A stretch of DNA of 64,000 nucleotides, taken from the NCBI RefSeq assembly GCF_002008345.1, contig NZ_MRAE01000012.1, forward strand, positions 1 through 64,000, given 5' to 3'. This document shows positions 16,573 to 26,319 of the stretch, piece after piece. The position numbers and the translations under genes are program-made. Below the pieces are notes generated by a model, which was not told the origin of the DNA, did no database searches, and worked only from the letters and a program-made list of their open reading frames with translations. This stretch comes from Clostridium tepidum (GTDB taxonomy: Bacteria; Bacillota; Clostridia; Clostridiales; Clostridiaceae). The stretch's first letter is position 1, and the number at the start of each line of letters is the position of its first letter.

Positions 16573-16747
16573 AATAATAGGGCTAACTAATGATTATGAA
16601 GCATTTTGTTTTGATGAAGCATGTGTTTATATAATATCTAAATTACAAGAGGAAGGTAGTCCAAAACCTAGATTTATAGATGGTGAAGAAACAAATAAAA
16701 CTAATAATAATGATGTAATTGAGTGGTTAAATGCTAACAATAAATAG
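16526..16747 (+). CDS. Tail assembly chaperone, downstream (T-like) part
   Basis: In the +1 frame relative to the upstream chaperone and overlapping it by 47 bases. From ATG 16526 (weak AGAGG four bases upstream) it gives 73 residues with RPSEIIGLTNDYEAFCFDEACVYI, typical of the second tail chaperone encoded just before tape measure genes. It may be translated from its own ATG or reached by frameshifting near AAG-TGA at 16567-16572. Sequence alone does not decide. Confidence 0.65.
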   Translation: MSVLTISKQYKQRPSEIIGLTNDYEAFCFDEACVYIISKLQEEGSPKPRFIDGEETNKTNNNDVIEWLNANNK

Positions 16748-16792
16748 TGTTTAACCATTTTTATTATTCCCTAAAATGGGAGGTGAGAATAT

Positions 16793-19308
16793 ATGTCAAT
16801 AAATGTAGGTACAGCTGTTGCTTATCTTACACTTGATAGGAGTGGATTTAAAAACGGTTTACGTAGTGCTGGAGCAGATTTAAAAAAGTTTGCAACAGGC
16901 ACAGGTGGAGCAGAAGACAGAGTAAAAAGTTTGGGAAACGCATTAACTTCTACTGGTAAAGCATTAGCTAAACCTTCTATTGCAGCAGGTACTTTTCTAG
17001 GTGCAGCGGTAAAAACAGCCGGAGAATTCGAAGCACAAATGAGTAAAGTACAAGCTATTTCAGGTGCAACATCTGAGGAAATGAAACAATTAGAAAAGAC
17101 AGCTAGGGAATGGGGTGCAAAAACTAAGTTTAGTGCTAAAGAATCCGCCGAAGCAATGGAATTTATGGGTATGGCGGGATGGAAAGCCCAAGAAATGATG
17201 GATGGTTTACCAGGTATATTAAACTTAGCAGCAGCAAGTGGCGAAGAATTAGGAACTACAGCTGACATAGTAACGGATGCACTTACTGCATTTGGGTTAC
17301 AAGCCAAAGATTCGGCACATTTTGCAGATTTGTTAGCAAGTGCTGCAAGTAATAGTAATACAAATGTTTCTATGCTAGGAGAGTCGTTCAAATATGTTGC
17401 ACCAGTTGCAGGTGCATTAGGAATTTCAGCAAAAGATACTTCTTTCGCATTAGGTTTAATGGCTAATGCGGGAATTAAAGGGTTAAAAATAATTCGTACC
17501 GATTATTGTGGCCCGGTTGTCGAGAAATCGGCAGCATAAAAAACTGATCGAATTCGGTGAACTCTAAGTTTAACAATGGTTAATTCATTGTTAAATATGA
17601 CAATACCGAGCCAAGCCTATGAGGAAACTCTAGGAAGGTGTAACGACTAGGTATAGTAAGCTAAGCACTAAGACACTGCAGGTAGAGTGTCTTTTTGTAT
17701 GCAGAAATACCCACGAGCGGTCAGTGTCTTAACAAGTAATGTTGAAGACAAAGATATAGTCTGAGCTTATAGGAAACTATAAGAACTATAGGATAAAGAG
17801 CCTATAGGGTAACAAAAGCACAAGCGGGTACAGCATTAAGGGCATCTTTAGTTAATTTGTCTAAACCAACAAAACAGCAAAAAAAGGCAATGGATAAGTT
17901 GGGAATTAGTTTAACGGATGCAAGTGGTAAAGTTAAATCTGGAAAAGTTCTATTCGATGAATTAAGAGAAAAATTTAGCGGACTAACAGAAGCACAGAAA
18001 ACACAGTATGCGGCAACTATATTTGGAAAAGAAGCTATGTCTGGAATGCTTGCAATCATAAATGCATCCGATAAAGACTACAATAAACTTTATAAAAATT
18101 TATCTAATTGTAACGGTGAAGCTGAAAAAATGGCTGATACAATGCAAAACAACTTAAAGGGTGCAATAACAAATCTTAAATCCGCATTTGAAGAAATGCA
18201 AATAGCTGTTGCAAAAGCAGTAGTACCAATTTTAACTAAAGTAGTTAAAGTTGTAACTAAAGTAGTTAATGTTTTTAATGCATTACCTCAGCCTATAAAA
18301 AGTGCTATAGGTCGTGTAATTGGTGCAATAGCTTTACTAAGTCCAACATTTTTAATTTTAGGTAAAATGGTTAAAACAGTTAGTACTGTTATAGGTGCAT
18401 TTAAGAAACTTAAAATTGCAGCAATGATATTTAAAACATTACCCGCATTAATAACTCCGCACACACTTATTATAGTCGGAGCATTGGCAGCAATAATAGC
18501 AATAACTATTGCAGTAATAAAAAATTGGGATAAATGTAAAGCGGCAGCTAAAAAGTTTGGCAAAGCAATCTCTAAAATATTTCAAAACTTGTTAAAGGTT
18601 ATAAAAAAAATAATAGAAGGTTGGATACAACAGTTTAAAAATCTAGTTAAAATTTTTGAATGGGTAGGAAAAATGCTAAAATTAAGTGTTAAATTTTGGC
18701 TAAAAGTACTTAGTGGAGTTATTAAAGTTTTAAAAAAAATAGTAGGTGGATGGATTAATTTATTTAAAAACTTAGGTAAGAAATTTTTTGGATTAGGTAA
18801 AAATATCGTACAAGGACTTATAAATGGTATAAAATCTATGTTTGGCAAAGTTAGTAAAGTTATAAAAAGTTTAGGAGATAAGGTTAAAAATGGATTTAAA
18901 AAAGCACTCAAAATACATTCACCGAGCCGAGTATTTGCTAGTTATGGTGGATATATAGGCGAAGGGCTTATAGAAGGTATAGATGGACAGGAAGGTGCTA
19001 TAGACACTAAATTTAAAGGATTAGCTAATAAGATTAAAAGTTTAGGAAATGTAAGGTCAAATCTAAATTTTGGAGGGCTTAACAATTTAGCTTTAAGTGG
19101 AGCAACCGGCAATAGTAGTGGATTTAATAATATTAGTAATAGTAATAAAAGCATGGGAATAACACAAGATGTAAAAATGTATATAACAATTCCTAACGCA
19201 AGTGAGGAAGGTGCTAAAAAAGTAGCAACAGAGTTTAAGAATATGACAAAATCAACTCTAAAAGATGAAATGACAGAGTTGTTTATGAATGATGTATTAA
19301 GAGACTAG
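16793..19308 (+). CDS. Tape measure protein, split by a group I intron
   Basis: Two exons: 16793-17483 and 17819-19308. Joined, they give an in-frame 726-residue protein and restore MANAGIKG-SQAGTALR, the conserved TP901-type tape measure consensus. Unspliced RNA would stop at 17539 after 248 residues. Exon 1 has the N-terminal TP901 domain (FEAQMSKVQAISGAT, TKFSAKESAEAMEFMGMAGW). Exon 2 continues it, then has hydrophobic helices (ALITPHTLIIVGALAAIIAI), repeated Trp/Lys-rich helices (KIIEGWIQQFKNLVK) and KIHSPSRVFASYGGYIGEGL near the C-terminus. The protein sets tail length. Compared with tape measures above 1000 residues it predicts a short tail. Expression would depend on self-splicing. Confidence 0.88.
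17484..17818 (+). ncRNA. Group I self-splicing intron, 335 nt, no ORF
   Basis: Intron in the tape measure gene. Splice sites are fixed by pairing: exon GGGU (17480-17483) pairs with GCCC (17511-17514), giving the U-G pair at the 5' site. TTGTG (17506-17510), immediately upstream, pairs with exon 2 CACAA (17819-17823) as P10. The intron ends in G (17818), as required. P7 candidate: GACTA (17645-17649) with TAGTC (17757-17761), within the AAGATATAGTC string common in phage group I introns. Other stems: TTTAACAATG/CATTGTTAAA (17569-17595) as P2-region, AAGACAC/GTGTCTT near 17670-17695, P9 CTTATAG-GAAA-CTATAAG (17766-17783), and CTATAGG/CCTATAG (17785-17807). No endonuclease gene lies inside. Confidence 0.88.
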
Positions 19309-19319
19309 GAGGGTGGTTT

Positions 19320-19754
19320 ATGGACTTAAATAGAATAAAGGATTTTAAATTAGATTTACTTTATGAAGATGGTACAAATGTAGGTGGTATTATAAGCAAT
19401 TATAAACCGCCTAGACCTGCCCATTTCCGTAAAGGAATTAGGACTATAGACGGTTATACATATTTTCAAAAAGATATTACAAGTGATTGTATTATTAGTT
19501 TTTCTATAACATTTCAAATAAAAGGTAAAGATGATAAAGAAACTGAAAGTAATATAAAAAAATTTATAAAATTTAGAAATAATTACGGAAGTAGATTTAT
19601 ATTTGTAGATGAGTTTGGGACTAAGTATAAAGGCTATTTCCAGAATAAATATGATATAGATACACCTATAGAGGGAGATATATATTACATTGGATTAGAA
19701 ATGTTATGCAATCACGAAGTGTCAGGGTGGGTGAAAGATAATGGCAAAGTGTAA
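19320..19754 (+). CDS. Distal tail protein (Dit-like)
   Basis: 144 residues behind GGAGGGTGG. It follows the tape measure, the classic Dit position. The pattern RKGIRTIDGYTYFQKDITSDCIISFSITF, a later FRNNYGSRFIFVDEFG and the beta-rich composition fit the N-terminal belt domain of Dit proteins. It would form the hexameric hub at the tail tip. It is shorter than typical Dit (~250), lacking a large C-terminal galectin-like domain. Confidence 0.65.
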   Translation: MDLNRIKDFKLDLLYEDGTNVGGIISNYKPPRPAHFRKGIRTIDGYTYFQKDITSDCIISFSITFQIKGKDDKETESNIKKFIKFRNNYGSRFIFVDEFGTKYKGYFQNKYDIDTPIEGDIYYIGLEMLCNHEVSGWVKDNGKV

Positions 19755-20826
19755 AGTTGTAATAAGTAAAAAAAATGGATACAGAGCTTTTGAAGAAGGT
19801 GACGCAAGTAAAATAACACTAGAACATAGTTTAGTATCTGTAAAAATTAACAGAACATTGACTACTCCCGTGGCTGAAGCTATTGTAGTTGCACAATACG
19901 AAAACCTACCAACAGCCATCTTTATGGGAGGTACACAAGGAATTGTAGATAACTTTGCACGAATCGAAATTTATATTGAAGGTATACTGCAATTTACAGG
20001 AGTTATAAAAAATTATGACTATAATACGGAGCAACGAACGATAGAATTGAAGTGTCACGATATGTACTACAGAATGTTAAATATGTGTTCTACACCACTT
20101 AAGTTTAATAACATGCTTGCAACTTCTATAATTTCCAATGTTGTAACTAATGCTAAGTGTAATTTTCATAGAAGCGGTGGTGTAGATTACACTGTTCCTA
20201 AGCTGGAGTGCGACATAGGTACAATGTACCACGATATAATTTCTAATTTAGTGGCCACTATGTATGCTAGAATTCGAGCAACTAAGAACGGAACAATAGT
20301 ATTAGAGGATCAGTATCCGACATATACAGAAGGTGCATGGGATGAAAACCATTTTGACTATACAGTATCCAGTGACACAAATTTAGCACAAGAAACAGCT
20401 AGTAGAGATGCTAACTTATTAAGGAATATTTTAAGAATAGAAAACAATGAGGAGTATACACTATTTGAGAATGAAAGCATGACTACCTATTTGAACGGTG
20501 AAAAATGGCTAGATATAATAGAAAATCCGTTGGCAACAACAGAAAAATTAAGACAAAAAGTAGCTGGACATAGATACTTAGATATGTGGAGAAACAGTAC
20601 ATCTCTTGCAATTTTACCCGTTGCTGGAATACCAACGATAGACTTAGGGCAAGTTATAAGACTTATAAGTAAGAGTAGAGGTAAAGGATATTATTTGGTA
20701 ATTGGTATAAATACAGAAATATCGGCTGATAAGTATACGGACAACCTACAGTTGCAAGGTATGCGTGATAAAAGAAAAGTATACAATATGGCAAAAATAA
20801 TTGGAAGAGGAAAGGTAAAACAGTAA
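19741..20826 (+). CDS. Baseplate hub / tail protein (XkdQ/gp44-like)
   Basis: 361 residues, overlapping the previous gene by 14 bases. It is beta-rich with KVVISKKNGYRAFEEGD, FARIEIYIEGILQFTGVIKNYDYNTEQRTIELKCHD and a C-terminal GKGYYLVIGINTEIS, consistent with hub proteins of the gp27/gp44/XkdQ fold that anchor the tail tip. No peptidase domain is attached. Confidence 0.65.
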   Translation: MAKCKVVISKKNGYRAFEEGDASKITLEHSLVSVKINRTLTTPVAEAIVVAQYENLPTAIFMGGTQGIVDNFARIEIYIEGILQFTGVIKNYDYNTEQRTIELKCHDMYYRMLNMCSTPLKFNNMLATSIISNVVTNAKCNFHRSGGVDYTVPKLECDIGTMYHDIISNLVATMYARIRATKNGTIVLEDQYPTYTEGAWDENHFDYTVSSDTNLAQETASRDANLLRNILRIENNEEYTLFENESMTTYLNGEKWLDIIENPLATTEKLRQKVAGHRYLDMWRNSTSLAILPVAGIPTIDLGQVIRLISKSRGKGYYLVIGINTEISADKYTDNLQLQGMRDKRKVYNMAKIIGRGKVKQ

Positions 20827-20837
20827 GAGGTGATAAT

Positions 20838-21188
20838 ATGGCACATATGGGTTATAAAAACTTCAGAGAACCAGTCGTTTATATTTTAGACCAAGAACTG
20901 CGAAAAAGAAACTTCAAAAATAAAATTAATACACAAGAAGAACAACCTTACATTGGAGAATTGCCAGAATATCCTTGTAGATTAATAAGAAATGAAACGA
21001 CTAAAAAAGTTGTAAAAATAATATATGCGGAGGGTACAGAACTAGAGTGGAGCGAAACATTAATACGAAATACAGAAGGTAGAGTATATAGAGTCAAAAC
21101 TATATATCCGAATAAGAGCGAAAAAGTAATACAACTTAATAAAAATGGAGAACAACAAGTAGTTAGTATTACTTATGTAGAAGAATAG
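20838..21188 (+). CDS. Tail-associated hypothetical protein, 116 aa
   Basis: 116 residues, ATG behind AAGAGGTGATA. Predicted beta-rich C-terminal half (TKKVVKIIYAEGTELEWSETLIRN, VIQLNKNGEQQVVSITYVE) resembling a small strand-repeat domain. No known family recognised. The place between hub and the duplicated baseplate proteins suggests a structural tail-tip component. Confidence 0.55.
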   Translation: MAHMGYKNFREPVVYILDQELRKRNFKNKINTQEEQPYIGELPEYPCRLIRNETTKKVVKIIYAEGTELEWSETLIRNTEGRVYRVKTIYPNKSEKVIQLNKNGEQQVVSITYVEE

Positions 21189-21203
21189 AGGTGAAGTAAT
21201 AAT

Positions 21204-21764
21204 ATGGGGCTACCTAGTTATGTGATTAACTTTGATGAATTAAGTGATTTGATTAAAGATTATTTAGAAAATGGAATAAATGTAGATATAGGTAATATAA
21301 CACTTTCTACAGACGATATTGAAAGACTATTAAGCGAAATTAAAGACAAAATACAAGGTGTAGACTATGATGATTTAATCAATGCTTTAAATGATTTAGG
21401 TGCTAAGCTAGATGGATTGAGTGGTAATTTAGGCATAAGTGGAACACAAAAGATATATGGGAAAATGTTAGAAATACCAGCAATAAAAGGGGAACATGTT
21501 ATAGAATTTACAGCAACACCTAATAGTAAATTAACAGGCATTACTTATTCTCAAAGTGCATGGAACTTACAAGATAGCTGGGATTTAGTTGTAGGAGAAG
21601 AAAAGTTGTTCGATAGTGTTAGAACTAAAGAGTATGGAGAACATAAATACTTTAATGTATTTTACCCTATAGATGGTGTAATTAAGTTTGTTTATAACAA
21701 TAACAGTGGAACATCTAAAGTAGTATGGGTAGATTTCTGTATATTAGAAGGTGGCTCAGAATGA
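21204..21764 (+). CDS. Baseplate/tail-tip protein, copy A
   Basis: 186 residues. The opening (LPSYVINFDELSDLIKDYLE) and the C-terminal half are clearly similar to the next protein: shared are NFxEL, the GITYSQSAW...DSWDLV / GLHVNQTGW...DTFDLI pair, EYGEHKYFN / EIGEHKYFN and NNNSG. The two genes look like a tandem duplication. Copy A ends after the shared domain; its stop overlaps the start of copy B (ATGA). Confidence 0.6.
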   Translation: MGLPSYVINFDELSDLIKDYLENGINVDIGNITLSTDDIERLLSEIKDKIQGVDYDDLINALNDLGAKLDGLSGNLGISGTQKIYGKMLEIPAIKGEHVIEFTATPNSKLTGITYSQSAWNLQDSWDLVVGEEKLFDSVRTKEYGEHKYFNVFYPIDGVIKFVYNNNSGTSKVVWVDFCILEGGSE

Positions 21765-22780
21765 GTTTACCAAGGTATGTTGTCAATTTTGAAGAATTAA
21801 CAAATGACTTAAAAAAGAAAATATTAGAATTAATTGATGATGAATTAAGAGGTAAATATCCAGAATTAAATACTAATAATATAGAAGCACTATTAGAGGA
21901 TTTAAAAGAATTACTACCAAGTACACAGTATAATATGCTAAAGAAAAGAATAGAGAGTTTTATTTATTATAATCATAATGGTATGCAGAAAAATGAAGGC
22001 AGATTATTAGATATTCCACCATTAATAATGGAAAACAAAGAGGAATTTGTATTTGATAAAGATGTATTTCTAACTGGATTACATGTAAATCAGACAGGAT
22101 GGAAGAAAGAAGATACTTTTGACTTAATTATTAATAAAGAAAAAATAATAGATAATGCAAGTATAAAGGAAATAGGAGAGCATAAATATTTTAATACTTA
22201 TTTTAAAGTAAATGCTAATACTCCTATTTCTTTTATTTTAAATAATAATAGTGGAAACAGTAGGCAAACAATGGTCGATTTAGAATATATACAAGGTACA
22301 GAAACAACTACAGTAATAGAGCCAGAAGTACCAACAGTAGAAGATATAAAGAACGATTGGGATATAGCAGTAGTAATGCAATGGGAAGCAGACACAATAG
22401 CGGATATGGATTTACATGGAATATTAGGAAATAAGCATGTTTATTTTGAAAATAAAAAAGAGGATAATTTCTTCTTGAATTTTGACTCTCGACAACATAA
22501 AGACAATAAAAATCCAGAAATTATTTCTGTAAAAGGATATAAAAATAAGATATTAAAGATATATTTGCACAATTTTAACGGGATGCGACTTAGTGAACCT
22601 GTAAACTTAAAGGTATATGAAAAAAGACCATATGGTAATAACTTGATAAAGGAACTAAATATAGATATAAGCCCAAACAGCGATATGATTAGAGAAACCA
22701 TACACATAGACTTAAATAATTTAGAAATAAAAGAAATAAATGAAGATATTAGTTTAGAAAAATTTTTAGGGGGTAGATAA
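21761..22780 (+). CDS. Baseplate/tail-tip protein, copy B with extra domain
   Basis: 339 residues from ATG 21761, which overlaps the previous stop. The first ~190 residues are homologous to copy A. The extra ~150 residues (VVMQWEADTIADMDLHGIL, then FLNFDSRQHKDNKNPEIISV) resemble the DxDxH beta-sandwich seen in DUF2135/YfaP-like proteins, with possible metal binding at D-M-D-L-H. Likely a carbohydrate- or surface-contacting tail protein. Confidence 0.58.
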   Translation: MSLPRYVVNFEELTNDLKKKILELIDDELRGKYPELNTNNIEALLEDLKELLPSTQYNMLKKRIESFIYYNHNGMQKNEGRLLDIPPLIMENKEEFVFDKDVFLTGLHVNQTGWKKEDTFDLIINKEKIIDNASIKEIGEHKYFNTYFKVNANTPISFILNNNSGNSRQTMVDLEYIQGTETTTVIEPEVPTVEDIKNDWDIAVVMQWEADTIADMDLHGILGNKHVYFENKKEDNFFLNFDSRQHKDNKNPEIISVKGYKNKILKIYLHNFNGMRLSEPVNLKVYEKRPYGNNLIKELNIDISPNSDMIRETIHIDLNNLEIKEINEDISLEKFLGGR

Positions 22781-22781
22781 T

Positions 22782-24296
22782 ATGGCTACAGAGGAAAAGT
22801 TTTATTATGTGGAAGGAAGTACTTCTGTAAAAGATTTAATAAAAACATTAACAACAGAAATAACGCAAAACGCAGGAATATATAAATGGGATTTAGTTTA
22901 TCCTACTACAGCAGAAGAAATAACTAATTTTGCTTTAATCAAAGCTACAACATCTTATGGAAAAGAATTTTATACAAGACTAGAAAGAACAGCAGCACTA
23001 ACACCGACATCAGAGGAACAGAAACTACTAGACAAAGAAAAGTATAGTAAACCATTTACAGAGGAAGAAATAGTATTATTAGACAGATACAATGAAGCGA
23101 TGGATTTTACAACAAGTGAAAAAAATCTATTAAAAAAAGATATAGAAACTCTAAATGAAGAAGAACAACAAGAATTACAAGAGTTAAGAATGAGAAAGAA
23201 TATAACAAATGATAGAGAATTAGTATTACTTAGAAAATATTATAATGGTGAAAGTTTAAGCAGTGGTGAGCAAAACGAACTAGACACTTTTATAAAAGCA
23301 CATAATTTAACAGCACAAGAGTTAAAAGATTGGAATGATTTGAAAACAAATAGAAAATTATATACAGATACAATTATAAGAATAATGTATAAACAGTATA
23401 ACGGACTAGAATTAAATTCCAGTGAGCAAAATTATTTGGCTAGTTACAGACAACAAATGGAATTGACTCAATCTGAAAAAGAAAAACTAGCGTTATTGAA
23501 AGGGAAAATGGACAATAGAAACCATATGTATATTTCTATTGGCAAAGAAATACATGATACTAAAAGAATAATAAATACAGGTGAAGCACAAACAGAAGTA
23601 CAAATTAAAGATTTAGTTGAGGAAAGTTGTTCTGTACCAGCAAGATTTGCATGGTATAAAGTATTACCAAAAGAAATAGGAGAATGGTTACCAGTTCAAT
23701 ACTGGATTAATATAACTAAAGATGCAATAAATATTATTCTTAGAGGAGACCCTAGTGCAGACAATTATCCTTATAATAATTATCTAACAAGTTATGCTTA
23801 TATTGGGGCATTAAAACCTATGGAAGATTCAGCGTCTACAGATGATGAGTATAACTTTGGTGTAACTACTTCTTCGGATATTCAACCTTTCTTTAGTAGA
23901 AAATTTGGTGAAAGAACTGCAACAGGAATAACTGATGTATGTATGGTAGCAAATAAAATAGGTATGCCAATGCAACCACATTATGCAGGATTTTACACTA
24001 CACATAGCTTTATGGATAAATGTAATACGGAAGGTAGCAGATGGAATCATAAAAAGCACCAATTTAGTGATATTACTTTAGTACATCCTGTAGATATGGA
24101 AAGAGGTAAAATGATTAATGTACTTGCAGGAGACGCTTCCACCATCTATGACATGGACAAGTTGGTATATAAAAAAGATACAGATGATGAAGAAAACTTT
24201 AAGAAATTTAAAATAACAGCACCTTACTCATTCTTAAACAATACTGCAAATAATTTATATTGTTTAGCTATTAGATGCTATAAAACAGCTGAATAA
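22782..24296 (+). CDS. Tail/baseplate structural protein with helical insertion
   Basis: 504 residues. The N-terminus (EEKFYYVEGSTSVKDLIKTLTTEI) and C-terminal half (WLPVQYWINITKDAINIILRGDPS ... SFLNNTANNLYCLAIRCYK) look like a beta-rich baseplate protein. Residues ~70-245 are an inserted charged helical region with repeated short units of the form 'T..E...L......LT..E'. I know no function for the insert. It may be an elongated spacer in the tail tip. Confidence 0.55.
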   Translation: MATEEKFYYVEGSTSVKDLIKTLTTEITQNAGIYKWDLVYPTTAEEITNFALIKATTSYGKEFYTRLERTAALTPTSEEQKLLDKEKYSKPFTEEEIVLLDRYNEAMDFTTSEKNLLKKDIETLNEEEQQELQELRMRKNITNDRELVLLRKYYNGESLSSGEQNELDTFIKAHNLTAQELKDWNDLKTNRKLYTDTIIRIMYKQYNGLELNSSEQNYLASYRQQMELTQSEKEKLALLKGKMDNRNHMYISIGKEIHDTKRIINTGEAQTEVQIKDLVEESCSVPARFAWYKVLPKEIGEWLPVQYWINITKDAINIILRGDPSADNYPYNNYLTSYAYIGALKPMEDSASTDDEYNFGVTTSSDIQPFFSRKFGERTATGITDVCMVANKIGMPMQPHYAGFYTTHSFMDKCNTEGSRWNHKKHQFSDITLVHPVDMERGKMINVLAGDASTIYDMDKLVYKKDTDDEENFKKFKITAPYSFLNNTANNLYCLAIRCYKTAE

Positions 24297-24309
24297 AGAG
24301 GTGATATAA

Positions 24310-26313
24310 ATGCCCTTGCATAATGTTCCCTTGCGTAAATTTTCTTATGCAAGGGATTTTTATAATGTAGCTAAATTTAATTATAAGGCAGAAAAAGTAG
24401 GATTAGGTGAATTTAAATATACTATTGATATTATTGGAGGAGCTACTTTTAAATATGATACAACAGAAAGAATAAAAAAGAATGAAAGTAAATTATTCTA
24501 TAAAAATAATAGAAAAGAAATAGATAAATTAGATTCTAAAATGTTTTATTCTACCAAAACAAAAATAGACAAAAATAATATTATTAAAGGCCTATATGGT
24601 AGCAAGAATAAGATAGACAAAAACATAGAAAAGGAATTAGTACCTATAGATAAAGAAGTAGCTAAAGAAAATCTTTTATCTTTAAATAATATTGATAGAA
24701 ATATAGATATATTAAAAGAAAAGAACTTATTAGATACTAATGTTACAAAAATAGATAAAAATAATACTAAGCAATTTAAAAATATAGATGCTACTAAAGA
24801 AGTAAATAAATCTAATATTATAAATTTAGAAAATTATAAAATAACAAAAGATATAAATATAAAAAATAATAAAGAACTTAAGAGAGAAGAAGAACAAGGG
24901 TTAGATATAAATTCTAATATTAATGTAGGAATAGCCAGAAAACAAGAATTAGATATAACCAACGCAATACATTTAGATAAAGCTAAAGAAAGAGGATTAG
25001 ATATAGCAACAGATAAATATACAGATATAAATACAATAAGAAATATAGATATAAAAAATAATAGTATCAGCATTGATAAAGATAACATAAAGAAAATAGA
25101 TTTGTTATCAAATAATTATTTAAACAGGGAAATAAAGAAAGAAATAGACAAAAATATTATTACAGAATTAATGTATAAAGCAAATAATTTTATGCTAACT
25201 AAATATAATTTAACAGGTTTAGAAAGAGAAAAAGTAAAAGATATTATAAATGCTTTAGATACAAAATTATTCTATATTAATACACTAAAGAAGATCTCTA
25301 AAATTAACAGTATAGGACTAAATAAAAATATTGCGAGAGATGTATTTACAAGTTCAAATAATTATTTAGATAGGATAATAGATACAAGTATTTATAAAGA
25401 AGATATTGTTTCTCTTGGAAAAAATATCGCTAGAAATATCTACAAAGGGCAAATGATTGGATTAAATAAGTCTACAATTAATATTTACAACACAATTGAT
25501 GCATATGAATTAAATAAATTTGATACCAGTATTTATGTCCCATATGAACTTAAAGGATTGAATAAATTTAGAACAAATATTTATATTCCATATACAGCTA
25601 CAGATTTGGAAGTTCTAAAAAGATGGTGGGTGTTAGGAGCAACAAGTCCTTACGACAAAAAGATACTACCATATGATTATAACTATTTAAAGAAGCCATT
25701 ATCTATAAATAGAAGAGATAGGGAATATGGCTGGCTAATAAGTTTAGACAAGCATCCAATAAGCTTTATGCCTTACTTAGAAGGAAATGTGGGTATAGAT
25801 TTAAATTATGGATTAGAAGAAATGGCTTTAAGCATTGAAATAATGCTTGATATGGTAAATATAATAGGCATGATAGTACAACATGGAGCTAGTCAATTTG
25901 CCAATGCAAGCGGACAAGAAGCAATGGAATTTATTATGGAAGTATTATTGGATTGGCTTAATTTAGATACAACAATACAAGAAATGAATAATAAAGGCAG
26001 TAGAGAGCATTATTTAAGGACATATAGATGGATAAGATGGGAAGCAGAAAAAGTATGGCTAAAAGCAGATAAAGACCACAGTATGGACAAAATGATGGGA
26101 CTCAAATATGCAGGTATGTTATTTGCTAATCTTATAGATTATATGAAGCAACACCATTTTGATGTAGTTCCATTTTGGAGAAATTTAAAATTTATGGATA
26201 TTGAAAGACAAGGGAAAAATGGAGAATTAATTAAAGATTTAGACAAACTAAAAGGCAAAAGACATTATTACATAGAAACACACAACTTTGAAAAGAAAAA
26301 TATTAGGAGGTAG
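24310..26313 (+). CDS. Highly repetitive tail fibre-like protein
   Basis: 667 residues. Residues ~60-430 are degenerate short repeats rich in Asp, Lys, Asn and Ile (DKNNIIKGLYGSKNKIDKN, LDINSN, LDITNAIHLDKAK, IDIKNN), with a periodicity of roughly 13-16 residues. The C-terminal ~240 residues are a different, Trp-rich helical domain (WVLGATSPYDKKILPYDYNYL, WLNLDTTIQEMNN, WEAEKVWLKADKD). Position suggests a fibre or tail-tip shaft. No family recognised for the repeats. Confidence 0.55.
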   Translation: MPLHNVPLRKFSYARDFYNVAKFNYKAEKVGLGEFKYTIDIIGGATFKYDTTERIKKNESKLFYKNNRKEIDKLDSKMFYSTKTKIDKNNIIKGLYGSKNKIDKNIEKELVPIDKEVAKENLLSLNNIDRNIDILKEKNLLDTNVTKIDKNNTKQFKNIDATKEVNKSNIINLENYKITKDINIKNNKELKREEEQGLDINSNINVGIARKQELDITNAIHLDKAKERGLDIATDKYTDINTIRNIDIKNNSISIDKDNIKKIDLLSNNYLNREIKKEIDKNIITELMYKANNFMLTKYNLTGLEREKVKDIINALDTKLFYINTLKKISKINSIGLNKNIARDVFTSSNNYLDRIIDTSIYKEDIVSLGKNIARNIYKGQMIGLNKSTINIYNTIDAYELNKFDTSIYVPYELKGLNKFRTNIYIPYTATDLEVLKRWWVLGATSPYDKKILPYDYNYLKKPLSINRRDREYGWLISLDKHPISFMPYLEGNVGIDLNYGLEEMALSIEIMLDMVNIIGMIVQHGASQFANASGQEAMEFIMEVLLDWLNLDTTIQEMNNKGSREHYLRTYRWIRWEAEKVWLKADKDHSMDKMMGLKYAGMLFANLIDYMKQHHFDVVPFWRNLKFMDIERQGKNGELIKDLDKLKGKRHYYIETHNFEKKNIRR

Positions 26314-26319
26314 ATATTA

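Noticed and set aside
17484-17809. Alternative 3' splice site after 17809, giving LTKAQAGTAL
   Set aside because: It keeps frame and ends in G, but adds three residues to the conserved GIKGSQAGTAL and loses the perfect adjacent P10 pairing; 17818/17819 fits better.
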